From Hofstenia miamia (Eukaryota > Xenacoelomorpha > Acoela), in the NCBI GenBank assembly GCA_004352715.1, contig SCFE01000067.1, positions 600,596-664,595 on the forward strand: a stretch of DNA of 64,000 nucleotides. The letters are read 5' to 3'. This document shows positions 24,601-36,800 of the stretch, one piece after another. Below the pieces are notes generated by a model. It searched no databases and was not told the DNA's origin. It saw only the letters and a list, made by a program, of their open reading frames with translations. The translations under genes and the position numbers were made by a program. Position 1 is the first letter of the stretch, and the number at the start of each line of letters is the position of its first letter.

Positions 24601-27600
24601 ATGCGTTATGATATGCTCCAAGTGGGTGTGGAATATGAGCATTGACATTTTAAATAAAAAATATGAATTTTTAAGCAATGAAACTTTATTGTCTAAATTA
24701 AGTAAAGAATAAACAAAGAAAAGCTAACATAAATGATACGTTTTTACACCCATGTCTTCTTCAATACAAAGGTATCAATTAAAAACATTGCACTTTTTTT
24801 CAAGCACTGAATCGGCTTAAAAAATGCAGATATTTTTTCAAAAAATATTGAATTTGTGTTCTTATTCCTCATTATCCATTGTTTGTATGTGTAACTATGA
24901 TTTTCTTGAAAGTTTAGCGGAAGACGAAAAAAAGTTTAATTTAATGTAGCCATTCATACATGACAGATATCTGGGTTAAATTGGTTTTTGAAGAATACAC
25001 ATAATAAAAGATCTTAATTCTTACCAAAAAGCAGGTGTATTTTAAATTAATATTAAAATATTAAATGTTATAAAATTATATCTTTTCCCTTAAATTTTAA
25101 TCCATAATCTAATGTTTCCAATGAAAGTCTCTAGTATGCTAACAATTGAAAGCCATTGATGCAGGAATTGTGTTGAATAGTTGTACGAAAGTCGTAAAAA
25201 TTTTTCATCGATTCATAAGCTTAAAATTATTACATTGCAGAGCGAGCAAGGTGAGTATGACATATACGAAAAATCAAATGGCTATATGCATTTTTATTAA
25301 TATTCAACAATTGCAAATATAAACATTTTCAGCACTAAAAAAGAGACAAAAGGTCAAAATGACCTTTAAGCATTTTGTTTGGTTCATTATTTATTCAGCA
25401 AAAACAGTAGCAGATACGTATACTTCCAAATATGTTGATAGTCTCATTGAATTTGTTTCTAGCAGAAATTTGTTTGTATTCCATAATTTTCACATTTGAA
25501 CCATCATATATAAATATATTTCAAGGAGTAATCACTGTTGTAATGCTAAAAACCTTAATAAATCTTAATAATAAAATAAACAAATTAGATACTCAAAAGT
25601 TAGTTGGAAAAAGAAGTAATTGCCATTAATGACGATGCTTACATTTTCAAATGGCCTTTAATTTTTTTCTATAATACAGCAATGGCTTTATAATGTGTAC
25701 TATATGACCTGGTTAATAGCATTTACGAAATTTTATGCCTTAAGTATTTATTATATTTTATTTTTGTGAGCAGTATTTCTTCTCCATCCTTCTATGATAG
25801 AGAATATGCTGCAACATGAATTAAATGCAATATTATCAAACGCTTTTGAAGTAATTGCTGCACATGTGTGCCGCATCCGTCCAAGCAAAATCGATTTAAT
25901 CAATGCTAAGCAAATGTTAAGTTCCTAAGCTTTAACGGAGTAAGCAATCACCGTGGTGGTATTAATGAATCTCTAGAAAACATCCATTGAAATATATTAG
26001 CATCGTTAGTACCAATATAAACTACTGGAACCTTAGTTTCAAAAAATTCTTAGACTCAGATAAACTTCTAAATATTGTAGAATCAACTTGAGCAAAATCT
26101 ATAGTTAGATACATTTAAGTACAGGAAGATCTCATAAGGCTATATTTTCAGTAAGTTGAAAACCTTCTCTTTGGATCGAGAATTTAGGGCTATACTAGAG
26201 GCTGCTTAAGATAACTAAGATTAATTCAGCGTATTGGGCACGTGAAAACTTTAAACAATGTCGAGCCTCTGCTGTTTGATTTTTCCAATTAAGAATTTAT
26301 GCAGAATCTATTCCTTAAAGATTGAATTAATTTAAGAATCCTTATTGTGGATGACTATTTGAAGAAAGATAAGCTGCGCGGAATTCACATCAAAAACTCA
26401 ATTGACTGCACTATTAAAAGTCTCTTCTGATTGTAATTCAGTTAGCAGAAACAAAGACACCTGAAATCTCCAAAGGCCTGTTACGTAGAGATAAATAGAC
26501 TTTAATTTATTAGAAAATAAAAATGAATGCAAATTGAAAAACAGTGAAGACTAGAAGAGCATTGCGGAACAATTGCAATTCTATGGAGTATGCATACATC
26601 AGTAAACAGCTATTTAAATTAATTGTCTATGTGAAAAAAAATAATTTCTGTATTTTAGCCGCTTTATGTTTTGCGCGCATTGTCGAAAATTATCTGTAGA
26701 ATGGTCAGAGAACCTTTCAATTAAAAATGTTTTAATTTTAATGTAAAAGTGTTAACAACTTCCCATTGATGAAGAAGGAGTTCTACAAAAATCGAACTTT
26801 TCTACTGCGCAAAATAGAATGTAATTTTCTATACTTCTTGGTTCTAGTTAAAGTGCATAATTTTTATTAAGTTCATTCTTATAGTTTACATTTGTTATTT
26901 AAGTTTCTCGGATAACCTTATATGTATAATTTCACTTACAGTGTGGAAATTTTTCTATCCGTATATCCCAGTGATTTTCCAATAAAATTGCAAGGTATGA
27001 CTTAGAAATTGCACTTAAGCAATATGGCGTGTATATATGATTATGTATTTATGCTAAAAATAAGTTTAGACTGTTTTTAATGAAAGAGAAAATAAAAATA
27101 AAGAAATAGTTTATAGCGTATAGAAAACCTTTAAGAATTGAGAAGCATGTGTTGAGTAATTTAAACTTTAGCAGAAGTCATCTATCAAAACATATAAGAT
27201 GAATTGCCACTTTGTAACAAGGTAGAAATATTATTGGAAATTGTGTGTTAGTGTTCTTATTTACACATAAATTTTTCATTTTTGAAACTATACTGCCATG
27301 CCAAAGCAAAAACCAAATGCTAAAATTGCTCAAAATTTATTTTTTCACAAATCTGAGGCATCTAACCTCTGTCTGGCAAAGTCAGAAGCTTACATTTTAT
27401 TTCTAGAGCAAGTCATATTAAGCAAGTCATTTTAGTGTTTTAAGAATTTACTTAATATTCAAAAGCAAAATCTCAAATATAATTTTAGCAAGGCAACAAT
27501 TTACATTTATTCCCCTACTTTTATAGGGCAGTATTAATAATAACATAGTTGTATTAAAATCCAATCTAACCGTCGAACCAGAATCAAGTTCTTCAGTTGG

Positions 27601-29403
27601 AATGACTAGAGAGATACTTTTACATAATTTATTTTGAAAATAGTAAAATTGAACTTAGAATTTTACTACTCAGCATAAAAATATCTCAAAATGTTCCACT
27701 TGAAATCTGCGGATTACTGAATCAAAGGGATTTAAAACGTATTATCTTAAGGTGTAATTTAAAGAAGCTCAGTAATATCAATGTATACTGTTTTATTAAA
27801 ATTCAAGTTAATTGTGCTTTAGAATAAAATTGTTAATAGCAATCAACTTTATTTCTCACAGCATGTTAGTTTAAAAAATAGCTGTAAATATCAAAAATTG
27901 GATAAATATTTTGTTAAATTCAACTATACATACTCTTACTTATAAAACAAAATTTAATAATTATTTTTTTAAAAATGTCAATAGAATTATCAAACACATT
28001 AATAATGTAAATAAATAGGAAATTTCCAAAAAATATTTGTTAAAAACTCCTGATGAAAATATGTTAGAAAAAAAGTATTTTACAGACTTGTAAATGACCT
28101 TATGGAAAATTCAGTCTAGGATTTTGCAGTAAAATTATGGAATCAATTGAGTAAAAATAATAGACTAGAAAATACGTAAATTGATTTATTAATTTATGAA
28201 TGCCTTAACAAACAATTATCTTACTATTCACTGAATTTCTGCAAATTAACTTCGAGTAAATAAGTGGACAATTTAACTTTCAATCAATTTAATATAAGTT
28301 GCAAAAAATTTAACTAAGCATTTCAAGAATGATTGGAAATTTAGCAACCAAGAAAACAAGCATAAACGTAGTTTTGTATTCTTTTTCAATATCTTACTTC
28401 TACTAAAACGAAACTGAAAATACTTAGTACCTAGTGGTGGTTTTTAGTGTAGAAAGTACAATATACTTACACATGACCATACTAACAGCATTGATTGTAA
28501 ATAAACTTTTTAAAACGTTTGAATTTAAGTGGGTACTTAATTTTTTTACATACACTTCATTCTTTCATTCTGGTCCATGTTATGTTATTTCTAGGACTTA
28601 TTTAGTTATGAGTTAGGCAAAACCCATTCTTTCAATCTTTCTCAATTAATGTTAACGTTTTAAGTGCAGTCAGTATCATTTAAAAATATTCAATCATAGA
28701 CAATGAATTGAGGTTCTATTTATTGATATTAATGAGACATTAATGTGCTAATAATAAAACACCTAATTTCACCGTCTTCATTAAATTCCAAAATTGCATT
28801 TAGAATGATTATGTCTGAGCTATTTATAAACTATTACTCAAAGGTAGTTGAGTGGAAATGATCCGTTTTTCGTGACTTTGAACACACACACACAGACATC
28901 ATAATAGTACGATCGGTTGATTAAACCCCTTAAATAAATAATGTAGATATATTAAAATTTGATTTGATATGGCGTAAATCTAACGAATACAGCGCAACTT
29001 TGAATTTTGAGTGAAGCTATTTCATAAAAGTGTAAAGAAAAAAGGTTATTGTAAAGACATGCCATGAATTACATCATATAATTGCTGCACGTTAACTAGT
29101 TATTTGGAAAAAAGTGTATTTTTTATTCGGCTTCTACTACATTACTTCTCTAAGTACCTAAAAAAGATTTATTGAATTACCCTTACGTGCACCTATAAAA
29201 TAGCTTAATCATAAATAATAAAATGGCGTAATCATAACCATGTGGATACAAGGAGTGAACAAATCATATAATTTTTAAATATCTTCACTAATAGTAAAGT
29301 ATAAGGTTGAGTGTAGTTTATACACTTAAGTGCACTATTAGCTTACCTCAAAATACACCTAATGCACTTTTTGCACTACACTTATTTTCAAACGCCATCT
29401 AGA
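21648..29403. other. A+T-rich DNA without a supported gene
   Basis: Upstream exons or the promoter of paralogue B should lie at the left of this stretch but are not identifiable. A patch at 23345-23470 repeats ATCCAAA/ATCCGAA words and is probably a degenerate MITE. A G+C-richer 60-codon frame at 24163-24345 minus is discussed under rejected items. The rest shows only short frames. Confidence 0.45.
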
Positions 29404-29427
29404 ATATATATATATATATATATATAT
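29404..29427. repeat. (TA)n microsatellite, left arm split by a transposon
   Basis: About 12 TA units directly abut the left end of the Tc1-like element. The run resumes at 30035 on the other side. Confidence 0.9.
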
Positions 29428-29428
29428 G

Positions 29429-30031
29429 CAGTGGTGTTAAATCCAATAGAGTAGCAGAAAAAAAGTTTATTTTTTTGTACGAAAGTGATTATTTAAATTC
29501 TGGTAAAATACAAAATATAAAATTATAGTACACTCTGTGTTAGTAATGAGATAAAAACATACAATATTGATTATAAAAATATTTTCAGTGCTTAGTGTGT
29601 GCTCTTTTGGATTTTATACAGGCTGCCACACACTTTGGTATTGATTTAATGAGAGTTTAACAATAGGCCTAGATTGTTTCATCCCTGTGCCAATATCTGC
29701 TTAATGATGCAATAAGTTGATTTTTGCTTTTTGGATGCTCTCCACAAATTTTAGTCTTCAATATATTCCAAAGGTTATTGATTGGATTCAAATCAGGAGA
29801 ATTTCCTAGCCAATTGAGAACCTTCAGCTTCAATTCATTGCGAAGACTTTTTGCCACAAGTATGACATGGTGTCCCACCATGTACGAAAACAAAATCAGG
29901 AGGCGTTTCTGAACCATACCAATCACGAACTAGTTTATTTTTAGGCATTTTATCAATAGTCGCTAAATGTTATAATATAAAGCATTTCGCAACTAAATTT
30001 TTATTTAATTCTCTATTGGATTTCACACTAC

Positions 30032-30033
<2 letters not shown>
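29429..30033 (-). mobile_element. Internally deleted Tc1-like element inside a TA microsatellite
   Basis: The left terminus begins CAGTGGTGTTAAATCCAATA, and the right terminus on the minus strand begins CAGTAGTGTGAAATCCAATA. The two repeats match at 18 of 20 bases. Both sides are TA dinucleotide repeats, consistent with TA target choice. At about 605 bp it is far shorter than an intact Tc1 element of about 1.6 kb, and it retains only the C-terminal third of the transposase. Confidence 0.85.
29587..29948 (-). pseudogene. Tc1-like transposase C-terminal remnant
   Basis: Minus-strand pieces follow Tc1 order: FVHGGTPCHT (second catalytic block), then after a frameshift VLNWLGNSPDLNPINNLW (third block), then LIKSIPKCVAACI and TKH at the C terminus. 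Two in-frame stops lie between the last two pieces. The second catalytic Asp position reads Gly and the third catalytic Glu reads Asn, so even without the frameshift the protein would be inactive. The first catalytic block and both helix-turn-helix domains are missing. Confidence 0.85.
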
Positions 30034-30034
<1 letters not shown>

Positions 30035-30068
<34 letters not shown>

Positions 30069-30177
30069 TGTTNNNNNNNNNNNNNNNNNNNNNNNNNNNN
30101 NNNNNNNNNNNNNNNNNNNNNNNNNNNNNNNNNNNNNNNNNNNNNNNATATATATATATATATATATATATATATAG
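30035..30177. repeat. (TA)n microsatellite interrupted by an assembly gap
   Basis: TA repeats at 30035-30065 and 30148-30176 flank 75 Ns at 30073-30147. Each repeat is followed by a very similar word (AGTATGTT and AGCATGTT), so the gap may separate two versions of the same sequence. Confidence 0.8.
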
Positions 30178-30689
30178 CATGTTTAAAATAACGTTTTGCA
30201 AATCTTATTCAAATTTATTTTCAATTTATCAAATGCACTTGTGATAAAACTTTTTTGTAACCTTCTAGCATAGTCTGATGAACTTGCCTTCAATCCAATT
30301 TTTTGTATTTGATATAAAAAGTTCATCGACAATGAACTTTGAATTTTTTAAATTGGGTTGCATTTTGGAGAACATGCAAAAAGTAGAATCCTGGTTGAAA
30401 AATAAACGCAAGAGGAAGAAAAGGTCCAAACACTTAATAGATAAATCTTGCAAGAACTAAAGTTCAGAACAATGAAAATAATGCAAGGCATGCAAAGTCA
30501 AAAAAGAATATAGTTGCAGCAAGTCTTTTGATAGAATGAAACCACAATGAAAAATTGGTTTTGTTCTTGCATGTGGTGTGTATTTATTGCATGACCTTAA
30601 CTACTTGCTAAGAGCATTGATTACTTCTGCTGATGTTGAATTTTGATAAATCTTGTTTCCAGTGATTTTTTAAGCATTACATTGCAGTT
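30178..30689. other. Spacer, possibly the 3' flank of the next pseudogene
   Basis: Frames at 30265-30460 on both strands are low-complexity and lysine- or serine-rich. No domain is recognised. Confidence 0.35.
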
Positions 30690-31640
30690 TTGTATGGTTT
30701 GAAAGCTCTGCACATTTGCTCACTAAAACAGTGCTTTGCCCAATCATTTGACATGAATTGACAGATTGTCTACAATCCTTCTCTTTCATGTGGCATGAAG
30801 GAAAATGGGAGGAGAAACAGGATTGCTGATGAGTTCCATGGCTTCACTGATGTTTAGAATTTTCTGAAACTTAGTGAAAGACAGGTCTGTTTTTGCATGG
30901 AAGTACTTGAAGTCTTTGGTTGGATGGAACAGAAATTTCATTCATCCCTCTAGACAGCTTGATGGTAAATGGCATGAGCTCAATTCTGGAAGGTTCCTTG
31001 AAGTTCTTCATAACTTGTCATGACTTTCTTTATAGAAAATATTTGATGTTGGTGCACTTGCTTGTACCTTCTAACTCCTCATACATAACAAGGCGCAAAA
31101 TTCTATCCAAGATATGATTTTGAAAGCTCACAAATTTCGGTTTGTCATAGATTTTGACTAAGAACATTCTCTGTAGCCTAACCGCTACCCCACTCTTTTG
31201 TCCAGTATTAACATTTGTGGTATCAGAAATAATCATTGAAATTGCACCCTGTAAGCGAAATTCATCCAATATGCATTTAAGTCCTTCTGTAATAGTCTAA
31301 ACTTCCATTGCTCAACTTCAGAGCACCAAGCTTTACTTTATTTACTTTGTTCTTGATTGCAACTGCTTGATACCTATGCTTGCCAATTTGTTTACCATTG
31401 AAGTGCAGGCTATATTTATAATTGCATAATGTATCTAAAAGTGTTTTTTCATTTCACCAACTTTGTTGAAGAGTCCCTTGCAAATACTATGCTGACTAGG
31501 GGCTGGGATATCAATGTCCACCTGTAACAGCTTTTTACAGATTTTCAAAACTTTCCTAATAGGGGCATTTGTTCCAAAATCAATTAGACATCACACAAGA
31601 GGGATCAAGTGATGTGAAAATGTAATGTACAGAATTATTG
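30690..31640 (-). pseudogene. Decayed transposase-like gene of an unnamed family
   Basis: In order on the minus strand, and in shifting frames, I read IDFGTNAPIRKVLKICKKL, YSLHFNGKQIGKHRYQAVAI, then SMIISDTTNVNTGQKSGVAV with VRLQRMF, FVSFQNHILDRILRLVMYEE, MKFLFHPTKDFKYF and TKFQKILNIS. From memory this order matches a multi-copy protein family seen in arthropod and hydrozoan gene models and marked by SDTT-x-VNTG and a QHHILD-like motif. It behaves like a transposase but I cannot name its superfamily. At least three frameshifts and several stops make it a pseudogene. The motif Cys-Gln-His-His appears here as Phe-Gln-Asn-His. G+C content is higher than the flanks. Confidence 0.65.
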
Positions 31641-31901
31641 GTAATTCTCTTTTCTACTGTCAGGGAAATGGAATACAGAAAAAGTAATAATCAGACACTA
31701 GCTTTACTGTATTCATTAAAAAAGTATCAAAAATATCTGATGATGTTAAATACCAACACTTTCAAAGCCTTACAATCACAAAGTAACATGCAAGAAGTAA
31801 AATATGGGCTCATAGGTGAACTTTTTTATCATAGCTAAAACTGGAGTTCACTGTAGTTACTTATGCATAAAAACTCATACAAATATGATACAGGATATTA
31901 T

Positions 31902-31908
<7 letters not shown>

Positions 31909-31936
<28 letters not shown>
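31909..31936. repeat. (TA)n microsatellite
   Basis: Preceded by an imperfect TATACATACA run. Confidence 0.95.
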
Positions 31937-31939
<3 letters not shown>

Positions 31940-33108
31940 AAAAACACATAAATAATATTACTATTTCACAATTTAAAATCAAAATATTGAGTAGTGATGT
32001 GAAGTCAATTAATTGAATTTGTATCAATATTTCAAGAGGCATTTGAGCTAAGTTACTAATCCAACGCAATAATTTAAATGTTGAGCATGAATTATATTAA
32101 AATAAATGTAAATAAATCATCAAAGTGGAGTTGGGGCATTTCAGGAATAATATTAAAAAAATAAGTCAATTATTGGAATAAGTAATTTTTTGAAATACCA
32201 AAGTGCACTTATTTATTTTTAAATATTTAACAAAATATATTAGTGCACATAATTTTTTAACACCCTGTATGGGTATAAAATTGATTGTAGAAACCATATT
32301 CTATCTAGATGAGGGAAGAACATTTGAAACATATAGCAATGAATTCATAGTTGATAACGCTTGGAACTGAGCTGAGCTGAGCTGAAGAAATATTGATGGA
32401 ATTCATGGGAGAATTTCAATCAGAAGATGTTATCAGGTTGTAGACAGTGAATTCAATGTCATTGCCACCAGTGCTACTTTTCCTGTAAAAAGGCTGTTGT
32501 GTCAGGTGAATTTGAACAAAATCACGCACTACTTAAAAAGTCACAAGTATTCACTGATAAAATCAATGCCTCATGTTAGTTGGTAAATTCTTTGATAAAC
32601 TCGTTTGAGCATTTTAAAATTACTGTTTAAAATATAGAAATAAGAAATGTGTGAGAAATAATTGAATTTGAAAAAGTTATTAAATGAAACAATCGATTTA
32701 GTAATTTAAACATTCTGCGTGGGTAGACGTTACATCGCTAAATTGTTTCCATTAGGAAGCGTCAGAAAATTGTCAAGCGCTAACGAAATATTTTTAAAAC
32801 ATGCAAATTAAAATTCTTTGAGAAAATATAAACGAAGTCAGCTAGAGTAATGAACTGAATTGTAGAAAGAAATTTAAAACAATGGCAAAACAGAATTCTT
32901 TTTTGTAAACTCAGCTAACTAATTGTCCGCTACTTTGAGACAGTAAGTTCTAATTTTGGAAAACAAGGTATTTTTTATTAAAAGAATTCATCATTAATGG
33001 TAAGTCCACATCGACACAAGAACACTCTTTGTTAAATATTTAGTCAAGGTATTATGTACGTATTTTGAAAAATTCTATATGGTTTTAGTAACATCTTCTC
33101 AAACACAA
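31937..33108. other. A+T-rich spacer
   Basis: The only repeat-like mark is TTTTTTAACACCCTGTAT near 32255, which on the minus strand looks like a DNA-transposon end beginning TACAGGGTGTTAAAAAA. No partner end is visible. Confidence 0.4.
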
Positions 33109-33111
33109 ATA

Positions 33112-33161
<50 letters not shown>

Positions 33162-33162
33162 N
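33109..33162. repeat. (TA)n microsatellite ending in a single N
   Basis: Two TA runs separated by one C, followed by an ambiguous base at 33162. Confidence 0.95.
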
Positions 33163-33284
33163 CCAAATTACTTTTATGCATGCGTAGTTATTATTCAACA
33201 CATTTCATATTGTATAAAACGTTTACTCAGAGAATGTTTTACAAAAATAATCATCTTTCCTTGCTACAAAATTATAATGTCCAG

Positions 33285-33366
33285 TCTTTTGAGCGTATCT
33301 AGCAACTCGCCTGTGGTGAAGAACAAGCCACCATCCGCTGGATCTCCCCAAAACTCACATGAATAG
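33285..33366 (+). CDS. Candidate terminal exon, Ser/Pro-rich C terminus
   Basis: After a possible acceptor ATGTCCAG|TCTT the frame encodes LLSVSSNSPVVKNKPPSAG and then SPQNSHE before a TAG stop. Base composition here is distinctly less A+T-rich than the surroundings, and the residue mix looks like a disordered protein tail. Upstream the frame runs into a TA microsatellite, so any real coding part starts near the acceptor. No companion exon was found. It could equally be a chance frame or transposon debris. Confidence 0.25.
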
Positions 33367-33512
33367 GCTCATTTAAGTACCTAAGATATCATTTATTATT
33401 TATCATTTATTATAACTATTATATTTCAATAATGTGAATCTTAGGCGCTTTAAGCGCTTTATAAATTAGTTGATTTTTATAACTTTTTAATTTAAGTTCC
33501 TATTGCTTAAAC

Positions 33513-33516
<4 letters not shown>

Positions 33517-33552
<36 letters not shown>
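33517..33552. repeat. (TA)n microsatellite
   Basis: About 18 units; third long TA run within 1.7 kb. Confidence 0.95.
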
Positions 33553-33555
<3 letters not shown>

Positions 33556-33819
33556 TCTTCTGAAGTCTTGAAGGACACTTTTATTTGGGATTTTATGCTA
33601 ACAATAACTAAAAATTGCTTATTCATTAGAAAATTCTTAACATTAAACAATTTTTATGCTATAAAAATGGGATATATTTTTGTTTACTTAGCATGGAGAA
33701 AAAGATATATGTCTATGTGATTGAAATGTAATACAAGTTGCAGCAATAATAGACTAAATATTGATAATCTAGAAATATATTACAAATTTATTACAAACCA
33801 AAAACATTGATATGCATAT

Positions 33820-33821
<2 letters not shown>

Positions 33822-33854
<33 letters not shown>
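33822..33854. repeat. (TA)n microsatellite
   Basis: About 16 units; fourth long TA run within 2 kb. Confidence 0.95.
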
Positions 33855-33859
<5 letters not shown>

Positions 33860-36800
33860 AAAGACAGTTACCAAATTCAAATACTTTGAAAACCTGTGTA
33901 TGACGTAAGCAATTTTTAGAATTTTTAGTACAAATGATTTCAGAATCAGCCCTTTGCTTCAGGAATTTAATGATTTGGAAATATCTATGGCTATTCATTT
34001 CTACCATCTATTTATAGGATCATGTGATGGATAGAGGAAATAATATTTTACCTACAAAATAAAATATGTCTGAGAGAATTTCCCCTCAAAGACATTTATA
34101 TTTGTTACAGTTCCAATTCACAGGTTTGTGTTTGTGTATGTCCTTATGTAATCATAGACGACAGCGCCATAAACAAAAATGAGCTAAGCTAGCCATCGTA
34201 AAACAAAATGTGTATTCTAAAGTGCAGATGTTAGAAAAATATATTTTGTGGATCAAAAATACATCAAAATAGCTAATGTCTTAGTTTTCATGTTACAGTC
34301 GGATGTCAGACTCTCAATATGAGCGTTACGTATGAATTTCTGATTTACATTACAAATCTCGGTTAATATCATCAATATATATGAATGCAGTAGCAATGAG
34401 GAGTGGATTTTTGCAAATAATAATTCCTTTAACAAAACAACGACTAATTAGAAGTTCCAAATGATGTCGAATACATAGTTCAGTGTAACTCTTGGCATTC
34501 CTTGGCCCTCATAAGCATGCAAGAATAATTGCATCGATTTAACTAAAAACTTTGTCTATTCAAATTACTTCAGACTTGGAAATTCATCCAAAGTCATTTA
34601 GGACTTAATTGGATTAATAAAAATATCAAAGTAGAATTTGCAATGAAAAACCTAAAAATAGCTATCTTGTCTCCTATAAACCATCTCCTAATGCAATTGT
34701 TATCTGATAGTTTTTATTAGAGAAGTAAACTAAAGATGGATAATTGTCTTTCACTTCAGTTAATATCGCTATTTTTAGAATATCACACACATTTTATCAA
34801 TGAAATTCATATATAACTTAGTTGTAAAAATGGTAATCCCTTTTATATACTTTAGATGGAATAATGTATTTTTGGAAAGTCAAATCCAAAGGCAATGTCA
34901 CATATACACACAATGCATTCGTTTAATGAATTTAATCAAAGCATTAAATTAAGCAGACATTCTTTTAAATAATTATTATTCGTAAATGAATTCAATATTT
35001 ACTGTATGTTAAAGAATATTTCCATTTGAGCCTTGTACAAATACCCAAAAACATTTCACAATTACGCACCATTATCTGTAAAACTGTCCTGCGTTCAAAA
35101 CACTTCGCATTCAAATAATATGTTATAAAATAAGAAAATCATGTTTATAGACAACACTTTAAATGCAAATACCAAAATAAATGAATATAACTTGATAAGG
35201 TCTCTCCAAATTTGAAATACCCTGTTTTGATAAATATTGTATCCTTGCTATAGAAAGGGAAGCTTTATTGTAGTGAATTATATTTCAAAATAGCAACCAT
35301 AATGACTAAATTAGCAACAACACAGATGTTGTTATATTGCACTGATTTTCAAAGACCTAACTGTTACGACGTTATAGAAAGGCATTTCAACCGCCAATTC
35401 ATGTGGTTGGAATGTAGACCCCAATTGATATTCATCAAATTTGTATCAAATTTCGTTTACTACAACAGACTTTATAAATAAAAGCATAGCAATGTATACA
35501 TAAATGTGTCGCGGAACTATCTTTAATTAATTGCTGATCTTAAATAATCCATTTGCGACTTAGAGCTAATATATATATCTTAATTGATTTGATTTCATAT
35601 TTTTTATTTTCATTTCTCTCTCATTCAAAAGCAATTGTTTAAAATGCTGCTCTGAACAAAATTTATTCATAATAATGTATGCTAGTTAATATATTCAAAA
35701 ATATAGCTATAATCTGGTTGACAAAACTCTTTGAATTCATTAACTATACTATATTTTCAAGCAATTTAACCATCACTCTCTTAATAGAAAAGAAGTTGGT
35801 GATCAGAGTGGTAAACTGTTCAGATATTTCGACACATGTCTGTATTCAATTGATGCATGATCCAACCCGTATACCAGTAAATTCCTAGTCCACATTTCAT
35901 TTTCAATTTTTTTATGTTAACAATATTTAAACCTGATTAATTACTTGGGCATTTTTAAAGTTTTTATTCATGACCCAAGCCATGCTACCATGCACCATAC
36001 TGCGTCCATTTAAAAGTAAAAAACGTTTTCTACATATTTTCAAGTAGTTTTTTTAGGATTAATGTTGAAAATTTATACTAAGGTGCATGGCCCTGGTTTG
36101 AAAAAAAAATTGTTTAATAAATATTCCTTATGATAATTATGAGTTGAAAATGTCAAGCAATTCATATTCCCTAGATAGACCACCCAAGTTTCATTGAAAC
36201 CGACCATTTCAAAGCAGGAGTCGTTGTGCCTACAAAAGACTTCGGCCCTGAGGCTTACGCCGGATTTTCTGAAGGAAAATTTCACTTGTGATTAATTTGA
36301 ATGACCAAAATATTGAAAAATTAAATCTTTAAAATGCATCTCACTGCCTTAGTTTTTAACATTTTCCAAAAAAAATTATTTGATTTACTCAATGAAAATC
36401 AATATTGAAAACCTGGCAATGGAACATACATTCTACAATGTCAAACCCTTGCCTAGCCACTTTCACGTCCGAGCACGGTCTTAAAATGTAAATGAGCAAA
36501 TCATCACAGATTTTAAACAGTTCCTAAGGATGTTTATGGTTAAACTTAATAATCTTTTAAAGATTTGCACTTAAAGTATATAAACGAAACCTCCCTCAAT
36601 GCTATAATCAACAAACTTTTCTTGAAATGATGCATGTCTTCATTCAAAAATAGAATTTATTAGTTATGCTATTATTAGAACTGCTCATGAAGTAACATAC
36701 ATAACAAATTAATTCTGCGTGGCTCCAGCATAATTGAAATGATTGTTCATATCATATCGTCCATATACAATTGGAAAATTGGTAGGAAATGGTGGGAATT

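Noticed and set aside
32230-32280. Possible transposon terminus (TACAGGGTGTT on the minus strand)
   Set aside because: No matching opposite terminus or target duplication was found.
35980-36290. Less A+T-rich segment with a 70-codon minus frame
   Set aside because: The frame is not recognised and the CCATGCACC words at the edges are too short to define an element.
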